Origin: Stappia sp. BW2
GTDB taxonomy: Bacteria > Pseudomonadota > Alphaproteobacteria > Rhizobiales > Stappiaceae
Direction: 5' to 3'
Assembly (NCBI RefSeq): GCF_008107695.1
Contig: NZ_VIRG01000053.1
Location: 1-64,000 of the forward strand
DNA: 64,000 nucleotides
The position numbers were made by a program, and so were the translations under genes. Of the stretch, positions 1 to 8,157 are shown one piece after another; position 1 is the stretch's first letter, and every line of letters begins with the position of its first letter. Below the pieces are notes generated by a model. It ran no database searches and had not been told where the DNA came from. It worked only from the letters and a program-made list of their open reading frames with translations.

Positions 1-2
1 TT

Positions 3-173
3 TCGGCCGACTCCTGCGGCCCGGATTTCTGTCTCATCTTCGCTCCCTTGGCGGGCTACGATGTGCCAGAAATCCTCCTTAGGCAATTTCGCCGATATGT
101 CTCATGGTTGCTGACGGGGAACAAGCGGCAGTCCGTCCGCGATGCACTGGAGTACGAGGCATTGGCCATATAA
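3..173 (+). CDS. 3' end of an unidentified protein (partial at window edge)
   Basis: An open frame runs in from the left edge and stops at TAA 171-173, giving about 56 C-terminal residues with ordinary amino-acid composition and a basic helix-like end. I do not recognise the family. No overlapping frame is obviously better. Its 5' part lies outside the window, so this could be a real gene end or chance open frame. From 174 to 451 I see no convincing gene. Confidence 0.3.
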   Translation, partial: SADSCGPDFCLIFAPLAGYDVPEILLRQFRRYVSWLLTGNKRQSVRDALEYEALAI

Positions 174-451
174 GGCCGGACAAGTCCGCTGATGAATCAG
201 CGAGTTGCGGCTTCAACCCAAGAAAACAAACGACCATGCCAACAAAACACCGGACCGACAGGTCTGCCATGTACTGTGGGATCTGGTTTAGCGATTTCGG
301 CTTTGTAGCCGTGTACCGCCTGATGCATGATTTGGCCGCGGGCCCTACAAACCTGGTCACAGGGAACTTGGAGCGGGAACTCGGCAAGGGCAAGAGATCC
401 GCTTGACCGCACCAGCATTTTCTAACCATCTTTCGTGAGGCACGACTAAGA

Positions 452-835
452 ATGATCACTTCCCTGACCCCAGACCATATAGCGCCGCCGGCCAGTCACT
501 ACACTCACGGGTTCTATATCGCGCCGGGCGCTGCCTTGATGATGCTTTCCGGGCAACTGGGTGAGCGGCCGGATGGCACCTGCCCGGACAACGTCAACGC
601 ACAGGCCCGGATCGCTTGGTCAAACGCGCTTGCGATCCTGGACCAGAAAGGGTTCGGAATTGAGAATGTCGTCAAAGTCATCAGCTTCATAGTCGGGGAG
701 GAAAACATCCCGGGATATGTCGAAGTGCATCGCGAGGTCGTTGGTGAACACCGGCCACCCTGGACACTGGTTGTTGTCCCGGCCCTTGGGCGGCGGCAGT
801 ACAAGGTCGAAGTTGATATTACTGCGGCTGGATGA
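452..835 (+). CDS. RidA/YjgF family protein
   Basis: A 127-residue protein of the RidA (YjgF/YER057c/UK114) family. Family members deaminate reactive enamine/imine intermediates or act as related small hydrolases in the cytosol. The length is typical. Features seen are the N-terminal strand with SGQLGERPDG, the NVNAQARIAWSNALAILDQ helix, the FGIENVVKVISFIVG segment and the C-terminal PALGRRQYKVEVDITAAG strand. The canonical RidA arginine is usually in an 'R.xvev' strand near the C-terminus, and here RRQYKVEVD occupies that place. It has no same-strand partner; the next gene is a convergent LysR regulator. The physiological substrate cannot be read from sequence. Confidence 0.85.
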   Translation: MITSLTPDHIAPPASHYTHGFYIAPGAALMMLSGQLGERPDGTCPDNVNAQARIAWSNALAILDQKGFGIENVVKVISFIVGEENIPGYVEVHREVVGEHRPPWTLVVVPALGRRQYKVEVDITAAG

Positions 836-984
836 TCTGACTGCTCGACATATGTGGATGCCCATTGTTCCGATACCAGTGAAGGTCTGCCGACGGGTGC
901 ATCTAGTGGAAACATCTGTTTCGACAGCGCCGATTAAACAACGGCAATCCAGAACACTGACTTCATATCCGCATCATCAAACGC

Positions 985-1060
985 GGGCTTCGTCTGCAGT
1001 GTCGGCGTCTGATTGCCAGCTGTCGTCGCAGATGCAACGAATGGCTGCTTGGAGCCCGAG
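985..1060. repeat. Dispersed intergenic repeat, copy C (core)
   Basis: This stretch aligns with 3105-3165 in the same orientation and with the opposite strand near 55150-55210. The shared core is a GGCGTCTG-N5-CCAGC block followed by TCGCAGATGCAACG. It lies in the gene-free gap between the RidA gene and the 3' end of the LysR gene. Confidence 0.6.
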
Positions 1061-1096
1061 CTGCCCATTCGACAGAGCGCAGCGAAGGTCAGCTTT

Positions 1097-1954
1097 TCAT
1101 GGCTTGGCCATAAATGCGGCTCGGATAGCGGCCTTCATGGCTTCGTGAGGCCCTTGGTCTTTCGGCTTGCTGGATCTCATAACCAGCTTGGAGGCAGGGG
1201 TGTTTCCGAAGCCCAATGCCTCGTTCACCACTGATAAACCTGCGTGAAGCGATGAGCGGCCGAGCAGACCCACTCCGATCCCAGCTTCTACTGCTGCAAT
1301 CACTCCAGAGACGCTTTGGCTGGAGTAGACAACGCGATATGGCTGTGCACGGGCTCGCAATGAAATGACTGCCACGTCTCGCCACCAGCAGGCATGATCG
1401 AACAAGGCCACCGGAAGGCATTCATCGATCTGAAAATTCCGGTGCGCCGACGACACCCAACAAGTCGGGTCTTCATAAAGAATCTCCTCGTGGCTGGACG
1501 GGTGTTCGACCTCATACACCGCAAGGTCTAGCGAACCCTTGTCGAGGGCTTCGGGAAAGCTTGTGCTCAAGGCGCAGGTGACATCCAATTCGACTTTCGG
1601 GTGATGGCGGGTAAAAGTCGCAATGATCTCTGCGAGTTTGGTTCGCCCGTGATCGTCGGGTATCCCCAATCGTAGCTTCCCGCTTACAGTGTTCTGGGAA
1701 ATCTCTCGCAGTGCCGCGTCGAGACGGGCCATCACCTCCTGAGCGACAGGAAAGAGCTTTCGCCCCGTGTCGCTCAGGGCCACCCCGCGACCGTGCCGGT
1801 CAAAGACTGGCTGACCCAGGATCGCTTCGAGACGTTTGATCTGAAGACTCGTGGCAGACTGGGACCGATGAATGCGAGCTGCTCCGTCCGTCACGCTTCC
1901 GGCCTCAGCCACGGCGACAAAGGTTCGGAGAAGATCGCTATCCAGATTATCCAT
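1097..1954 (-). CDS. LysR-family transcriptional regulator
   Basis: A 285-residue LysR-type regulator. The N-terminal winged helix-turn-helix (residues 1-65) has the classical LLRTFVAVAEAGSVTDGAARIHRSQSA pattern followed by the RLEAILGQPVFDRHGRG wing. The rest is a periplasmic-binding-protein-like effector domain with the usual KLRLGIPDDHG start at about residue 95. It is slightly short for the family but complete. It is transcribed away from the ArsP-type permease across an 85-bp gap, the usual arrangement for a LysR regulator controlling its divergent neighbour. That target is inferred; the effector is unknown. Confidence 0.9.
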   Translation of the reverse strand: MDNLDSDLLRTFVAVAEAGSVTDGAARIHRSQSATSLQIKRLEAILGQPVFDRHGRGVALSDTGRKLFPVAQEVMARLDAALREISQNTVSGKLRLGIPDDHGRTKLAEIIATFTRHHPKVELDVTCALSTSFPEALDKGSLDLAVYEVEHPSSHEEILYEDPTCWVSSAHRNFQIDECLPVALFDHACWWRDVAVISLRARAQPYRVVYSSQSVSGVIAAVEAGIGVGLLGRSSLHAGLSVVNEALGFGNTPASKLVMRSSKPKDQGPHEAMKAAIRAAFMAKP

Positions 1955-2039
1955 CTATTTTCCCAATATCCGAAATCGAAACTATGCGTTTTACAGATGT
2001 CTTGTGCCGCAGTATTTTTCAAGGTCAGAGGAGTATCCC

Positions 2040-3062
2040 ATGTCCGATCAGACCGCTGCCCACCGACCATCCAACCGGAAACCCCTTGCATGGGGCGTGT
2101 CTCTGCTGCTGTTGGCAGGCGTCGGACTTGCCTGGCCGGAACACGCCGAACCCGCCGCAAGGTTCGTCGTATGGGGTCTAATTGCCGTTGCTCCCATCGT
2201 CATTCCGGGCATCGTTCTTGCAGCCTGGATCATCGCCAGCGACGCTGATACCCACATCGCTGGCGCATTCGAGGGCAGGACGCTCAGAACGGTTTTGGCC
2301 GCGTCGTTGATCGGAGCCATCACGCCTGTCTGCGGTGTGACTGTGCTGCCCTTGATGGCCGGATTGCTGGCAGCGGGCGTGCCACTCGCTCCGATCATGG
2401 CGTTCTGGCTGTCCTCCCCGATAACGGACCCGGCGATGCTCGCGACAACCGCCGCAACTCTGGGTCTGAGCTTCGCGATTGGCAAGACGCTCGCAGCGTT
2501 CGGTTTGGGCCTGTTCGGTGGCGCGATCACCGGCCTTATCGCCAAGAAACCTTGGGCAATGAACGCGCTTCGAGATAACCGTCTTGCGCGTCAACTGAGT
2601 GCTGCACGATGCGGCGAGGATGAACCATTCGAACCTTGGGTTTGGCGGTCCGAGACGCGCCGGAGATCGTTCAGCAGACAGTTCTGGGCGACCACTCTGC
2701 TGATCCTGATCTGCCTGATCCCGGCATTTGCCGCCGAGTATGCCCTGAACGCCGCACTGACACCTGGGACACTGGCAGCCTATGTTGGCGAAGACAAATG
2801 GTGGGCCATACCGGCCGCTGTCTTCGTGGGCGCTCCAGCCTATATCGACGGGTACGCCGCGCTCCCGCTTGCGCGAGGGTTGATGGACAACGGCATGTCC
2901 GAAGGCGCGGCGATGGCCTTCCTGGTCTCGGGCGGCGTGGTCAGCATTTGGGGCGCGATGGCCATCGCTCCGGTTCTCAAACTAAAACCGTTCATGCTTT
3001 ATCTGCTGCTTGCGATCCTTGGGTCGCTCGGAGCGGGGTATGTCTTCGGATGGGCCGTCTGA
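2040..3062 (+). CDS. Permease of the ArsP/DUF318 (PF03773-type) family
   Basis: A 340-residue integral membrane protein with about eight to nine hydrophobic segments. The conserved loop TPVCGVTVLPLMAGLLAAG followed by FWLSSPITDPAML is typical of the DUF318 permeases, some of which (ArsP) export trivalent organoarsenicals; others are uncharacterised. A second copy of the pattern is near FVGAPAYIDGYAALPLARGL, as expected for the internally duplicated fold. I chose the ATG at 2040 because GAGGAG lies just upstream and the protein starts normally there; the open frame upstream to 1872 overlaps the LysR gene. It is divergent from that LysR gene, which may control it. Substrate is not determinable; no ars genes are adjacent. 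Confidence 0.85.
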   Translation: MSDQTAAHRPSNRKPLAWGVSLLLLAGVGLAWPEHAEPAARFVVWGLIAVAPIVIPGIVLAAWIIASDADTHIAGAFEGRTLRTVLAASLIGAITPVCGVTVLPLMAGLLAAGVPLAPIMAFWLSSPITDPAMLATTAATLGLSFAIGKTLAAFGLGLFGGAITGLIAKKPWAMNALRDNRLARQLSAARCGEDEPFEPWVWRSETRRRSFSRQFWATTLLILICLIPAFAAEYALNAALTPGTLAAYVGEDKWWAIPAAVFVGAPAYIDGYAALPLARGLMDNGMSEGAAMAFLVSGGVVSIWGAMAIAPVLKLKPFMLYLLLAILGSLGAGYVFGWAV

Positions 3063-3363
3063 GGTTGAATGTGATCGGTAAGCAGACATTCAGCCAACGG
3101 CAGCAAGGTCCGCATTGCCGGCGTCTGGTAGCCAGCCGCCTTCGCAGATGCAACGGATGGCGGGTTCAGCGGGCTGCATCGCAGCATCCTATCAGCAGGT
3201 GAATGGCAGGTTCGGGCCGTTTGTGTCGACCAGGCACCAGCCAAGGTCCGGATCGGGATGCTGCGCCGCCGCAAGTCCGCTTAGAGCCCCAAGCGGACGT
3301 GTAGTCCTCATTTTGCATCGCGGATTTAACCGTAGAGTAAGCTGGTTGCAATCTATTGGCGAA
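3063..3363. other. Gene-free 300-bp stretch with dispersed repeat copy A
   Basis: No convincing coding frame. It contains a copy of the degenerate repeat also seen at 985-1060 and 55086-55250, then a segment of similar character up to about 3310 (CAAGTCCGCTTAGAGCCCC). Confidence 0.5.
3081..3206. repeat. Dispersed intergenic repeat, copy A
   Basis: The reverse complement of this stretch aligns along its length with 55086-55250. Shared blocks, in order on the minus strand, are CTGATAG, TGCTGCGA, TTGCATC, GCGAAG, CAGA-GCCGGCA, TGCGG and AATGTCTGCT. A shorter third copy is at 985-1060. No coding capacity is shared, so it looks like a non-coding repeat or the decayed remains of one element. Confidence 0.65.
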
Positions 3364-3831
3364 ATGTTTGCCAGATTGCTGAAGGCGAATTCAAAACTCT
3401 TCAACGTCCTCCTGGCCGTATCGGGGGCGGGGTCGCTGATTGCCTACGTTCTTTTATATTTCTTCGTGCTCAGTCCGTTCACTTGGTTTGTGTGGATCTT
3501 TCTGGCCTTGCCGGCCCTTCTGCTATTTTGGGCTCCGCCGCTGTTCTTTTTACTTGTTGTATATTGGCTGGTATCGAGGCCGTTTATGCGTCTGCCTCGC
3601 TGGGGTCGCAGGATCATCGGCCTGCTTCTGACACTTGTCCTTATAATCGCGGTTCCGCGATGGGTTAAATTTCATTTTGTAGAACAGGCGCGTGACCTTG
3701 TGTCCGGTGATAATAAACTTCAGCCGCAGCCCATTAAACCGGAAATCCTGGCGTTAGTGGTAGCCAGCCGATTGATGCTAAAGTCAGCAGTCTTCGCGGT
3801 TGTGGAGACTTTTGTCTACGGGTTCTGCTAA
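3364..3831 (+). CDS. Hypothetical membrane protein, possibly the 5' half of a frameshifted gene
   Basis: The frame from ATG 3364 encodes 155 residues. It has two or three strong membrane segments (residues about 13-70 are almost continuously hydrophobic), a basic stretch PRWGRR, another membrane segment and a soluble tail. I do not recognise the family. The segment is visibly richer in A/T than the hut genes downstream, which suggests foreign origin. The frame ends at TAA 3829, but a different frame is open through this point and continues for 200 codons (see 3870-4427). The two may therefore be one gene with a frameshift near 3790-3830. Which is right cannot be settled from the sequence alone. 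Confidence 0.5.
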   Translation: MFARLLKANSKLFNVLLAVSGAGSLIAYVLLYFFVLSPFTWFVWIFLALPALLLFWAPPLFFLLVVYWLVSRPFMRLPRWGRRIIGLLLTLVLIIAVPRWVKFHFVEQARDLVSGDNKLQPQPIKPEILALVVASRLMLKSAVFAVVETFVYGFC

Positions 3832-3869
3832 ACGATGTTGCAGACGGTGTTGCACTATTCACAACGCGC

Positions 3870-4427
3870 GTGCTGCCGAAAACTCCCAATCTTTCTTCCC
3901 GCGGAAAGCTCTATCGACTGGTCCAGCAAGAAGATTGTCCCAAGGTTCGAATTTCCGAGGCACGCTGGATCCAAATCAGGGGCGAGCCACGGCGGCATCG
4001 TTTCAAGAATGAAGAATTGGTCCAACGCGCGGCGAATGAAGGATTTTGCATTGTCACTGAGGAAATCACCCTGTCCCAGGCCGACGTCGTCATTAGTAAT
4101 GGCCTAGTGAAACAGGGCCTGGAGAATTCAGAAGTTGGCTTCAACCTACTTGCAGACACGATTTCAGCAAAGCGGACTCAACTGCACGTGAGAACCAACG
4201 GCATTTTGCGCGAGGCATACCGTGCAACAGATGTGACCGCTCAATTGCCCACAACTCCCCTTATTTTAGCATTCAATATGAATGAGGTGACTTATGGGTA
4301 CAGATGGAAGCCGGGCTTCCTTCGTGCCGAGAGGAGATTGGCAGGGTCCCACAACGCCGGCCTCAGCAAGTTCCTAACAACCACGCTGGGGCTAGATTTG
4401 CGACTGACCGAACTCAATCAACCCTAG
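3870..4427 (+). CDS. Hypothetical soluble protein, possible 3' half of the preceding gene
   Basis: An open frame of 185 codons from GTG 3870 to the stop ending at 4427. The frame is open well upstream into the tail of the 3364-3831 gene, but there is no good ribosome-binding site or ATG. Composition is soluble and mixed, with segments such as VTEEITLSQADVVISNG and TTPLILAFNMNEVTYGYRW. I do not recognise the family. Absence of a start and direct frame continuity with the upstream membrane gene argue that this is its C-terminal domain after a frameshift. From 4428 to 4713 no further gene is evident. Confidence 0.4.
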   Translation: MLPKTPNLSSRGKLYRLVQQEDCPKVRISEARWIQIRGEPRRHRFKNEELVQRAANEGFCIVTEEITLSQADVVISNGLVKQGLENSEVGFNLLADTISAKRTQLHVRTNGILREAYRATDVTAQLPTTPLILAFNMNEVTYGYRWKPGFLRAERRLAGSHNAGLSKFLTTTLGLDLRLTELNQP

Positions 4428-4713
4428 TATCAAATCTAAATTTGCCATACTCCGAAACTCCGGTTCCAGACGAGGTTAAGCTAATTCTGCAATTGGCTGG
4501 ACGTCCGTTTTGTCCGCGCTGCCGACCTTGCCGAATTACCTGGTTGAGCAGTTGCGGCGAATGTCTCCTTCGACTGGCCGCACCGCAGCGAAGTGGAACC
4601 GGACGAGCGGCAGCTCCGGGCCGAAAGCTACAAAAGTCTTGCTCTATTTGAGTGTCCGCTTCAACGACTGTGCGGAAAAACCGTCATTCCCCTTCCCCAA
4701 AGGAGCCCCCCCT

Positions 4714-5415
4714 TCAAATCTCCGTCCGCATCCGGTAACCCGGGGCGAAGATGAGGCGGACGTGGGTGATGGGCAGGGGGCCGGTCCAGGTGATGCGTTC
4801 CATGGCGAAGAGGGCCGCGCCCGTGGTGGCATCCAGTTTGCGGGACAGGGTCTTGTCGGCATTGACGGCGAAGAAGGAAATGTCGCCGTGGCTGTAGGGC
4901 GCGTTGTGGACCAGCCATTCGTTGGCGCTGACGTCCTCGAACGTCATGTCGCGGGCCGCGGGGGCCGCTTCCAGATTTATGTAGCGTTCCTCGAAGACAT
5001 AGGGCCGGTTATCGGCAAAGTGCAGCGTCTTCAGAAACAGAACGTCCGCGCCGAGGCTGACCTGGAACGCGCCGTGCAACATCGGCGGCAGGGGCCGGAA
5101 GTCCCTTTCCAGAAGGCTGTGCCGGTAGGTGCGGCCAAGGGCTTCGACTTCCTCACGCAGGATCGGGATGGTAAGTGTTGCCCGCTGGGGCGGGTTGAGC
5201 GCGACCCGCGTTCCCGCCCGGCGCTTGCGCACCACAAGGCCGCTTTCGGCCAGATCCCTGAGGGCGCGGTTGACGGTGGTGCGGGCGCAGCCGAACTCTT
5301 CCGCAAGATCGGCCTCATGGGGGATCTGCTCCCCCGGCTGCCAGATCCGGTCATGGATCCTGCGAAGAAGTTCCTCGCGTATCCCCGTCCAGGAATTTGT
5401 GTCCGCCAGCGCCAA
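4714..5415 (-). CDS. hutC: Histidine utilisation repressor HutC (GntR family)
   Basis: A 233-residue GntR/HutC-type repressor. The N-terminal winged helix (residues about 10-75) shows the GntR signature IREELLRRIHDRIWQPGEQ then LAEEFGCARTTVNRALRDLAE and RAGTRV. The C-terminal UTRA ligand domain begins near residue 85 and has the family's FEERYIN strand. Such repressors bind urocanate and derepress hut genes. It sits beside hutF and the full hut set. The start is TTG at 5415, because an in-frame stop lies just upstream and no ATG is near. A block of 12-13-bp tandem repeats separates it from hutF. Autoregulation is likely but inferred. Confidence 0.92.
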   Translation of the reverse strand: MALADTNSWTGIREELLRRIHDRIWQPGEQIPHEADLAEEFGCARTTVNRALRDLAESGLVVRKRRAGTRVALNPPQRATLTIPILREEVEALGRTYRHSLLERDFRPLPPMLHGAFQVSLGADVLFLKTLHFADNRPYVFEERYINLEAAPAARDMTFEDVSANEWLVHNAPYSHGDISFFAVNADKTLSRKLDATTGAALFAMERITWTGPLPITHVRLIFAPGYRMRTEI

Positions 5416-5436
5416 GTCGTCTTATCCGTTCAAGTC

Positions 5437-5499
5437 GTTCTTCAAGGCCGTTTGTCGAAGCCGTTGTTCAGAGCCGTTTACAAAGCCCTTTTCAAAGCC
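5437..5499. repeat. Five tandem degenerate 12-13-bp repeats between hutF and hutC
   Basis: Read on the plus strand the units are GTTCTTCAAGGCC, GTTTGTCGAAGCC, GTTGTTCAGAGCC, GTTTACAAAGCC and CTTTTCAAAGCC. The last unit contains the hutF stop codon (complement of 5492-5494). A partial sixth unit precedes at 5426-5436. The array fills nearly the whole 76-bp gap between hutF and hutC. Confidence 0.75.
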
Positions 5500-6871
5500 T
5501 GGCGCGCAACGAGGCCATGGTGGCCCGGTATTTCGCGCGGATGGCGTTGCCTTTTACATGGTTTCCGCCGGAAACAACATGCCGGCCGGCAGACCACACG
5601 TCCGTGACCATCCGGTCATCACCGGCAAAAATCCAGGCATCCAGAATTTCGTCGCCGTCCCGGCCTTCCAGATCGATGGCCGTGCCATCCAGCGCGACGA
5701 GATCGGCCAGCGCGCCTTCCGTAACCTTGCCTGCGGCACGCCCCGCCGCCTGCGCACCGCCGGCGACCACGCCGTCGAACAGCACACGCCCGGTGGATTT
5801 TTCCTTCGTGGCGACAGAGGCCCGGCAGGTGTCGCGCAGCCGCTGGGAATATTCCAGCGTGCGCAGCTCTTCCGATAGCGCGATGCGGATGTTGGAATCC
5901 GAGCCAATGCCGAAGCGACCGCCCGCCGCCAGATAGTCGACACCATCGAAGATGCCGTCGCCAAGGCTGGATTCGGTGATCGGACACAGGCCCGCAATGG
6001 CGCCGGTCGCCGCAAGGCCTGCGGTCTCGCTGGAGGTCATCTGCGTGCAGTGGATCAGGCACCAGTTTTCAGACACCGCGTGGTTGGCCAGCAACCATTC
6101 CACCGGCCGCTGCCCCGTCGCCTTCAGAACCTCGTCCACTTCCGGGATCTGCTCGGCAAGATGCATGTGCAGCGGATTGCCACCGGCAAGGGCAACGGCG
6201 TTCTTCAGGCCGTCCGCGTCCACCGCGCGCAGCGAATGCGGGGCAACGCCAATGACCGCATCATCCGGCAGGGCCTTGAGCGCCTGGGACGCAAGCGCGT
6301 GCAGTTTCTGGAAGCGGTCGAAATCATTGCCGAAGCGGATCTGCCCGGCCGCCAGCGGCCGCCCGTCGCAACCGCCGAACTGGTAAAAGACCGGCAGATG
6401 GGTGAGGCCGATGCCGGTGTCGCTGGCGGCCGCCATGATGCGTTCCGACATTTCCGCCAGATTGGCGTAGGGCGCCCCGCCCGGCTGGTGGTGCAGATAG
6501 TGGAACTCGCCAACGGCGGCATAGCCCGCCTCCAGCATTTCCATCTGCACGAAGGCGGCAATCGCTTCCACATCTTCCGGTGTCAGGGCATCGAGAAAGC
6601 GGAACATGATCTGGCGCCAGGTCCAGAAACTGTCGCGGCTTTCGCTGCCGCGCCGCTCGCTCATGCCGGCCATGGCCCGCTGAAAGGCATGGCTGTGCAG
6701 GTTGACGGGCGCCGGCAGAAGAATGCCAACGCGCTCGCCCTCCGGCCGGGCCTCTCTTTCAACGGTGGCGATGCGGCCGTCCGGGCCGACCCTGACGGCG
6801 ACATTTTCCGCCCAGCCATCGGCCAGAAGCGCCTTTTCCGCAAAAACCGTCGCGCCCGAAACTGTCGACAT
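5492..6871 (-). CDS. hutF: N-formimidoyl-L-glutamate deiminase
   Basis: A 459-residue amidohydrolase-superfamily enzyme converting N-formimidoylglutamate to N-formylglutamate and ammonia, the step that commits this organism to the five-step histidine pathway. Seen are the N-terminal metal motif NLHSHAFQRAMAGMSERRG, the mid-protein HMLHLAEQ-type strand (GNPLHMHLAEQ), the CLIHCTQM strand, and GIGSDSNIRI carrying the metal-binding Asp. The C-terminal ALADLVALDGTAIDLEG beta segment is typical of cytosolic amidohydrolases. Length is normal. It is divergent from hutI over a 74-bp gap carrying a TAATATG-N6-CATATTA dyad, the probable HutC site. The paired deformylase HutG is encoded at 9697-10524. 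Confidence 0.95.
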   Translation of the reverse strand: MSTVSGATVFAEKALLADGWAENVAVRVGPDGRIATVEREARPEGERVGILLPAPVNLHSHAFQRAMAGMSERRGSESRDSFWTWRQIMFRFLDALTPEDVEAIAAFVQMEMLEAGYAAVGEFHYLHHQPGGAPYANLAEMSERIMAAASDTGIGLTHLPVFYQFGGCDGRPLAAGQIRFGNDFDRFQKLHALASQALKALPDDAVIGVAPHSLRAVDADGLKNAVALAGGNPLHMHLAEQIPEVDEVLKATGQRPVEWLLANHAVSENWCLIHCTQMTSSETAGLAATGAIAGLCPITESSLGDGIFDGVDYLAAGGRFGIGSDSNIRIALSEELRTLEYSQRLRDTCRASVATKEKSTGRVLFDGVVAGGAQAAGRAAGKVTEGALADLVALDGTAIDLEGRDGDEILDAWIFAGDDRMVTDVWSAGRHVVSGGNHVKGNAIRAKYRATMASLRARL

Positions 6872-6896
6872 GCCGTCTTTTCCTCCGTTGACACGT

Positions 6897-6916
6897 TAAT
6901 ATGTGCATGCATATTA
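6897..6916. promoter_or_regulatory. Palindrome between hutF and hutI, probable HutC operator
   Basis: TAATATG (6897-6903) and CATATTA (6910-6916) form perfect 7-bp arms around TGCATG. It lies in the only divergent promoter gap of the hut locus. Known HutC sites are short A/T-rich dyads in the same position. Assignment is inference. Confidence 0.55.
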
Positions 6917-6945
6917 TCTTATAACGCAATCTAATCAAGCCGGAG

Positions 6946-8157
6946 ATGGACGTGCTCAAACGCCTCCTCACAAACGCCAGGCTGGCGACGCTCACCGCGA
7001 ACGGAGCGCCCTACGGCCTGATTGAAGACGGTGCGCTGGTCACAGAGGGCGGCCGGATTGCCTGGATCGGCAAGGCCGCCGATCTGCCGTCCCACTACAC
7101 ATCGCTCAACGCCGATGATCTTGACGGACGGCTGGTAACCCCGGGGCTGATCGACTGTCACACCCATGTTGTTTTCGGCGGCGACCGGGCGCGCGAATTC
7201 GAAATGCGCCTTGAGGGCGCCAGCTATGAAGAAGTTGCCCGCGCCGGCGGCGGCATCGTTTCCACGGTCAAGGCAACGCGGGCAGCCAGCGAAAAGCAGC
7301 TTCTGGAAGCCGCCCTGCCCCGTGTTGATGCGCTGATTGCCGAGGGCGTGACCGCCATCGAGATCAAGTCCGGCTATGGCCTCGACCGGGAAACCGAGCT
7401 GCGCATGCTGCGCGCCGCCCGCAAGATCGGCAAGCTGCGCCCGATCACCGTCAAGACCAGCTTTCTGGGCGCTCATGCCATTCCGGCCGAATACAAGGAC
7501 AAGGCCGACACCTATCTGGAAAAGATCTGCCTGCCCGCTCTGGAAGCCGCACATGCCGAAGGTCTGGTGGATGCCGTCGACGGGTTTTGCGAAGGCATCG
7601 CCTTTTCGCCGGAACAAATCGGCAAGGTGTTCGACAAGGCAAAAGAGATCGGCCTGCCGGTGAAGCTGCACGCAGAGCAGCTCTCCAACCTGAACGGCGC
7701 GGCGTTGGCCGCCTCCTACAGCGCGCTATCCGCCGACCACCTGGAATATCTGGACGAAGCCGGTGTCAAGGCAATGGCCGAAAGCGGTTCCGTCGCGGTG
7801 CTTTTGCCCGGTGCGTTCTATACCTTGCGCGAAACACAATACCCGCCGCTGGATCTTTTGCGCCAGCACAAGGTGCCTGTCGCGCTGGCAACGGACTGCA
7901 ATCCGGGGTCATCCCCCCTCACCTCGCTGCTGCTGACCATGAACATGGGCTGCACCTTGTTCCGCATGACACCGGAAGAAGCGCTGGCCGGTGTCACCCG
8001 CGAAGCTGCCAGGGCGCTTGGTCTGGGTGACCAGGGCACGCTGGCCCCCGGCAACCGGGCGGATCTGGCAGTGTGGAACGTCACCCACCCGGCGGAGCTT
8101 TCCTATCGGATCGGCTTCAACTCTCTCTTCAAACGCATTTTCGGAGGCTCTGAATGA
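6946..8157 (+). CDS. hutI: Imidazolonepropionase
   Basis: A 403-residue cytosolic amidohydrolase that opens 4-imidazolone-5-propanoate to N-formimidoylglutamate. The metal motif [27 protein letters not shown] and the downstream [15 protein letters not shown] segment are diagnostic for Hut[17 protein letters not shown] (His ligand) and [10 protein letters not shown] (metal Asp) follow at the expected spacing. Length is typical. It is the first gene of the plus-strand hut operon; its stop overlaps the hutH start by 4 nt. The start at ATG 6946 leaves 30 bp after the predicted operator, consistent with repression by HutC. Confidence 0.96.
   Translation: MDVLKRLLTNARLATLTANGAPYGLIEDGALVTEGGRIAWIGKAADLPSHYTSLNADDLDGRLVTPGLIDCHTHVVFGGDRAREFEMRLEGASYEEVARAGGGIVSTVKATRAASEKQLLEAALPRVDALIAEGVTAIEIKSGYGLDRETELRMLRAARKIGKLRPITVKTSFLGAHAIPAEYKDKADTYLEKICLPALEAAHAEGLVDAVDGFCEGIAFSPEQIGKVFDKAKEIGLPVKLHAEQLSNLNGAALAASYSALSADHLEYLDEAGVKAMAESGSVAVLLPGAFYTLRETQYPPLDLLRQHKVPVALATDCNPGSSPLTSLLLTMNMGCTLFRMTPEEALAGVTREAARALGLGDQGTLAPGNRADLAVWNVTHPAELSYRIGFNSLFKRIFGGSE

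Noticed and set aside
104..406. A 100-codon open frame at the start of the window
   Set aside because: Overlapping frames on both strands are equally open, and none has a clear ribosome-binding site or a recognisable domain.
5426..5505. Tandem repeats as a possible CRISPR
   Set aside because: Units are only 12-13 bp with no spacers and are degenerate; no cas gene is in the window.
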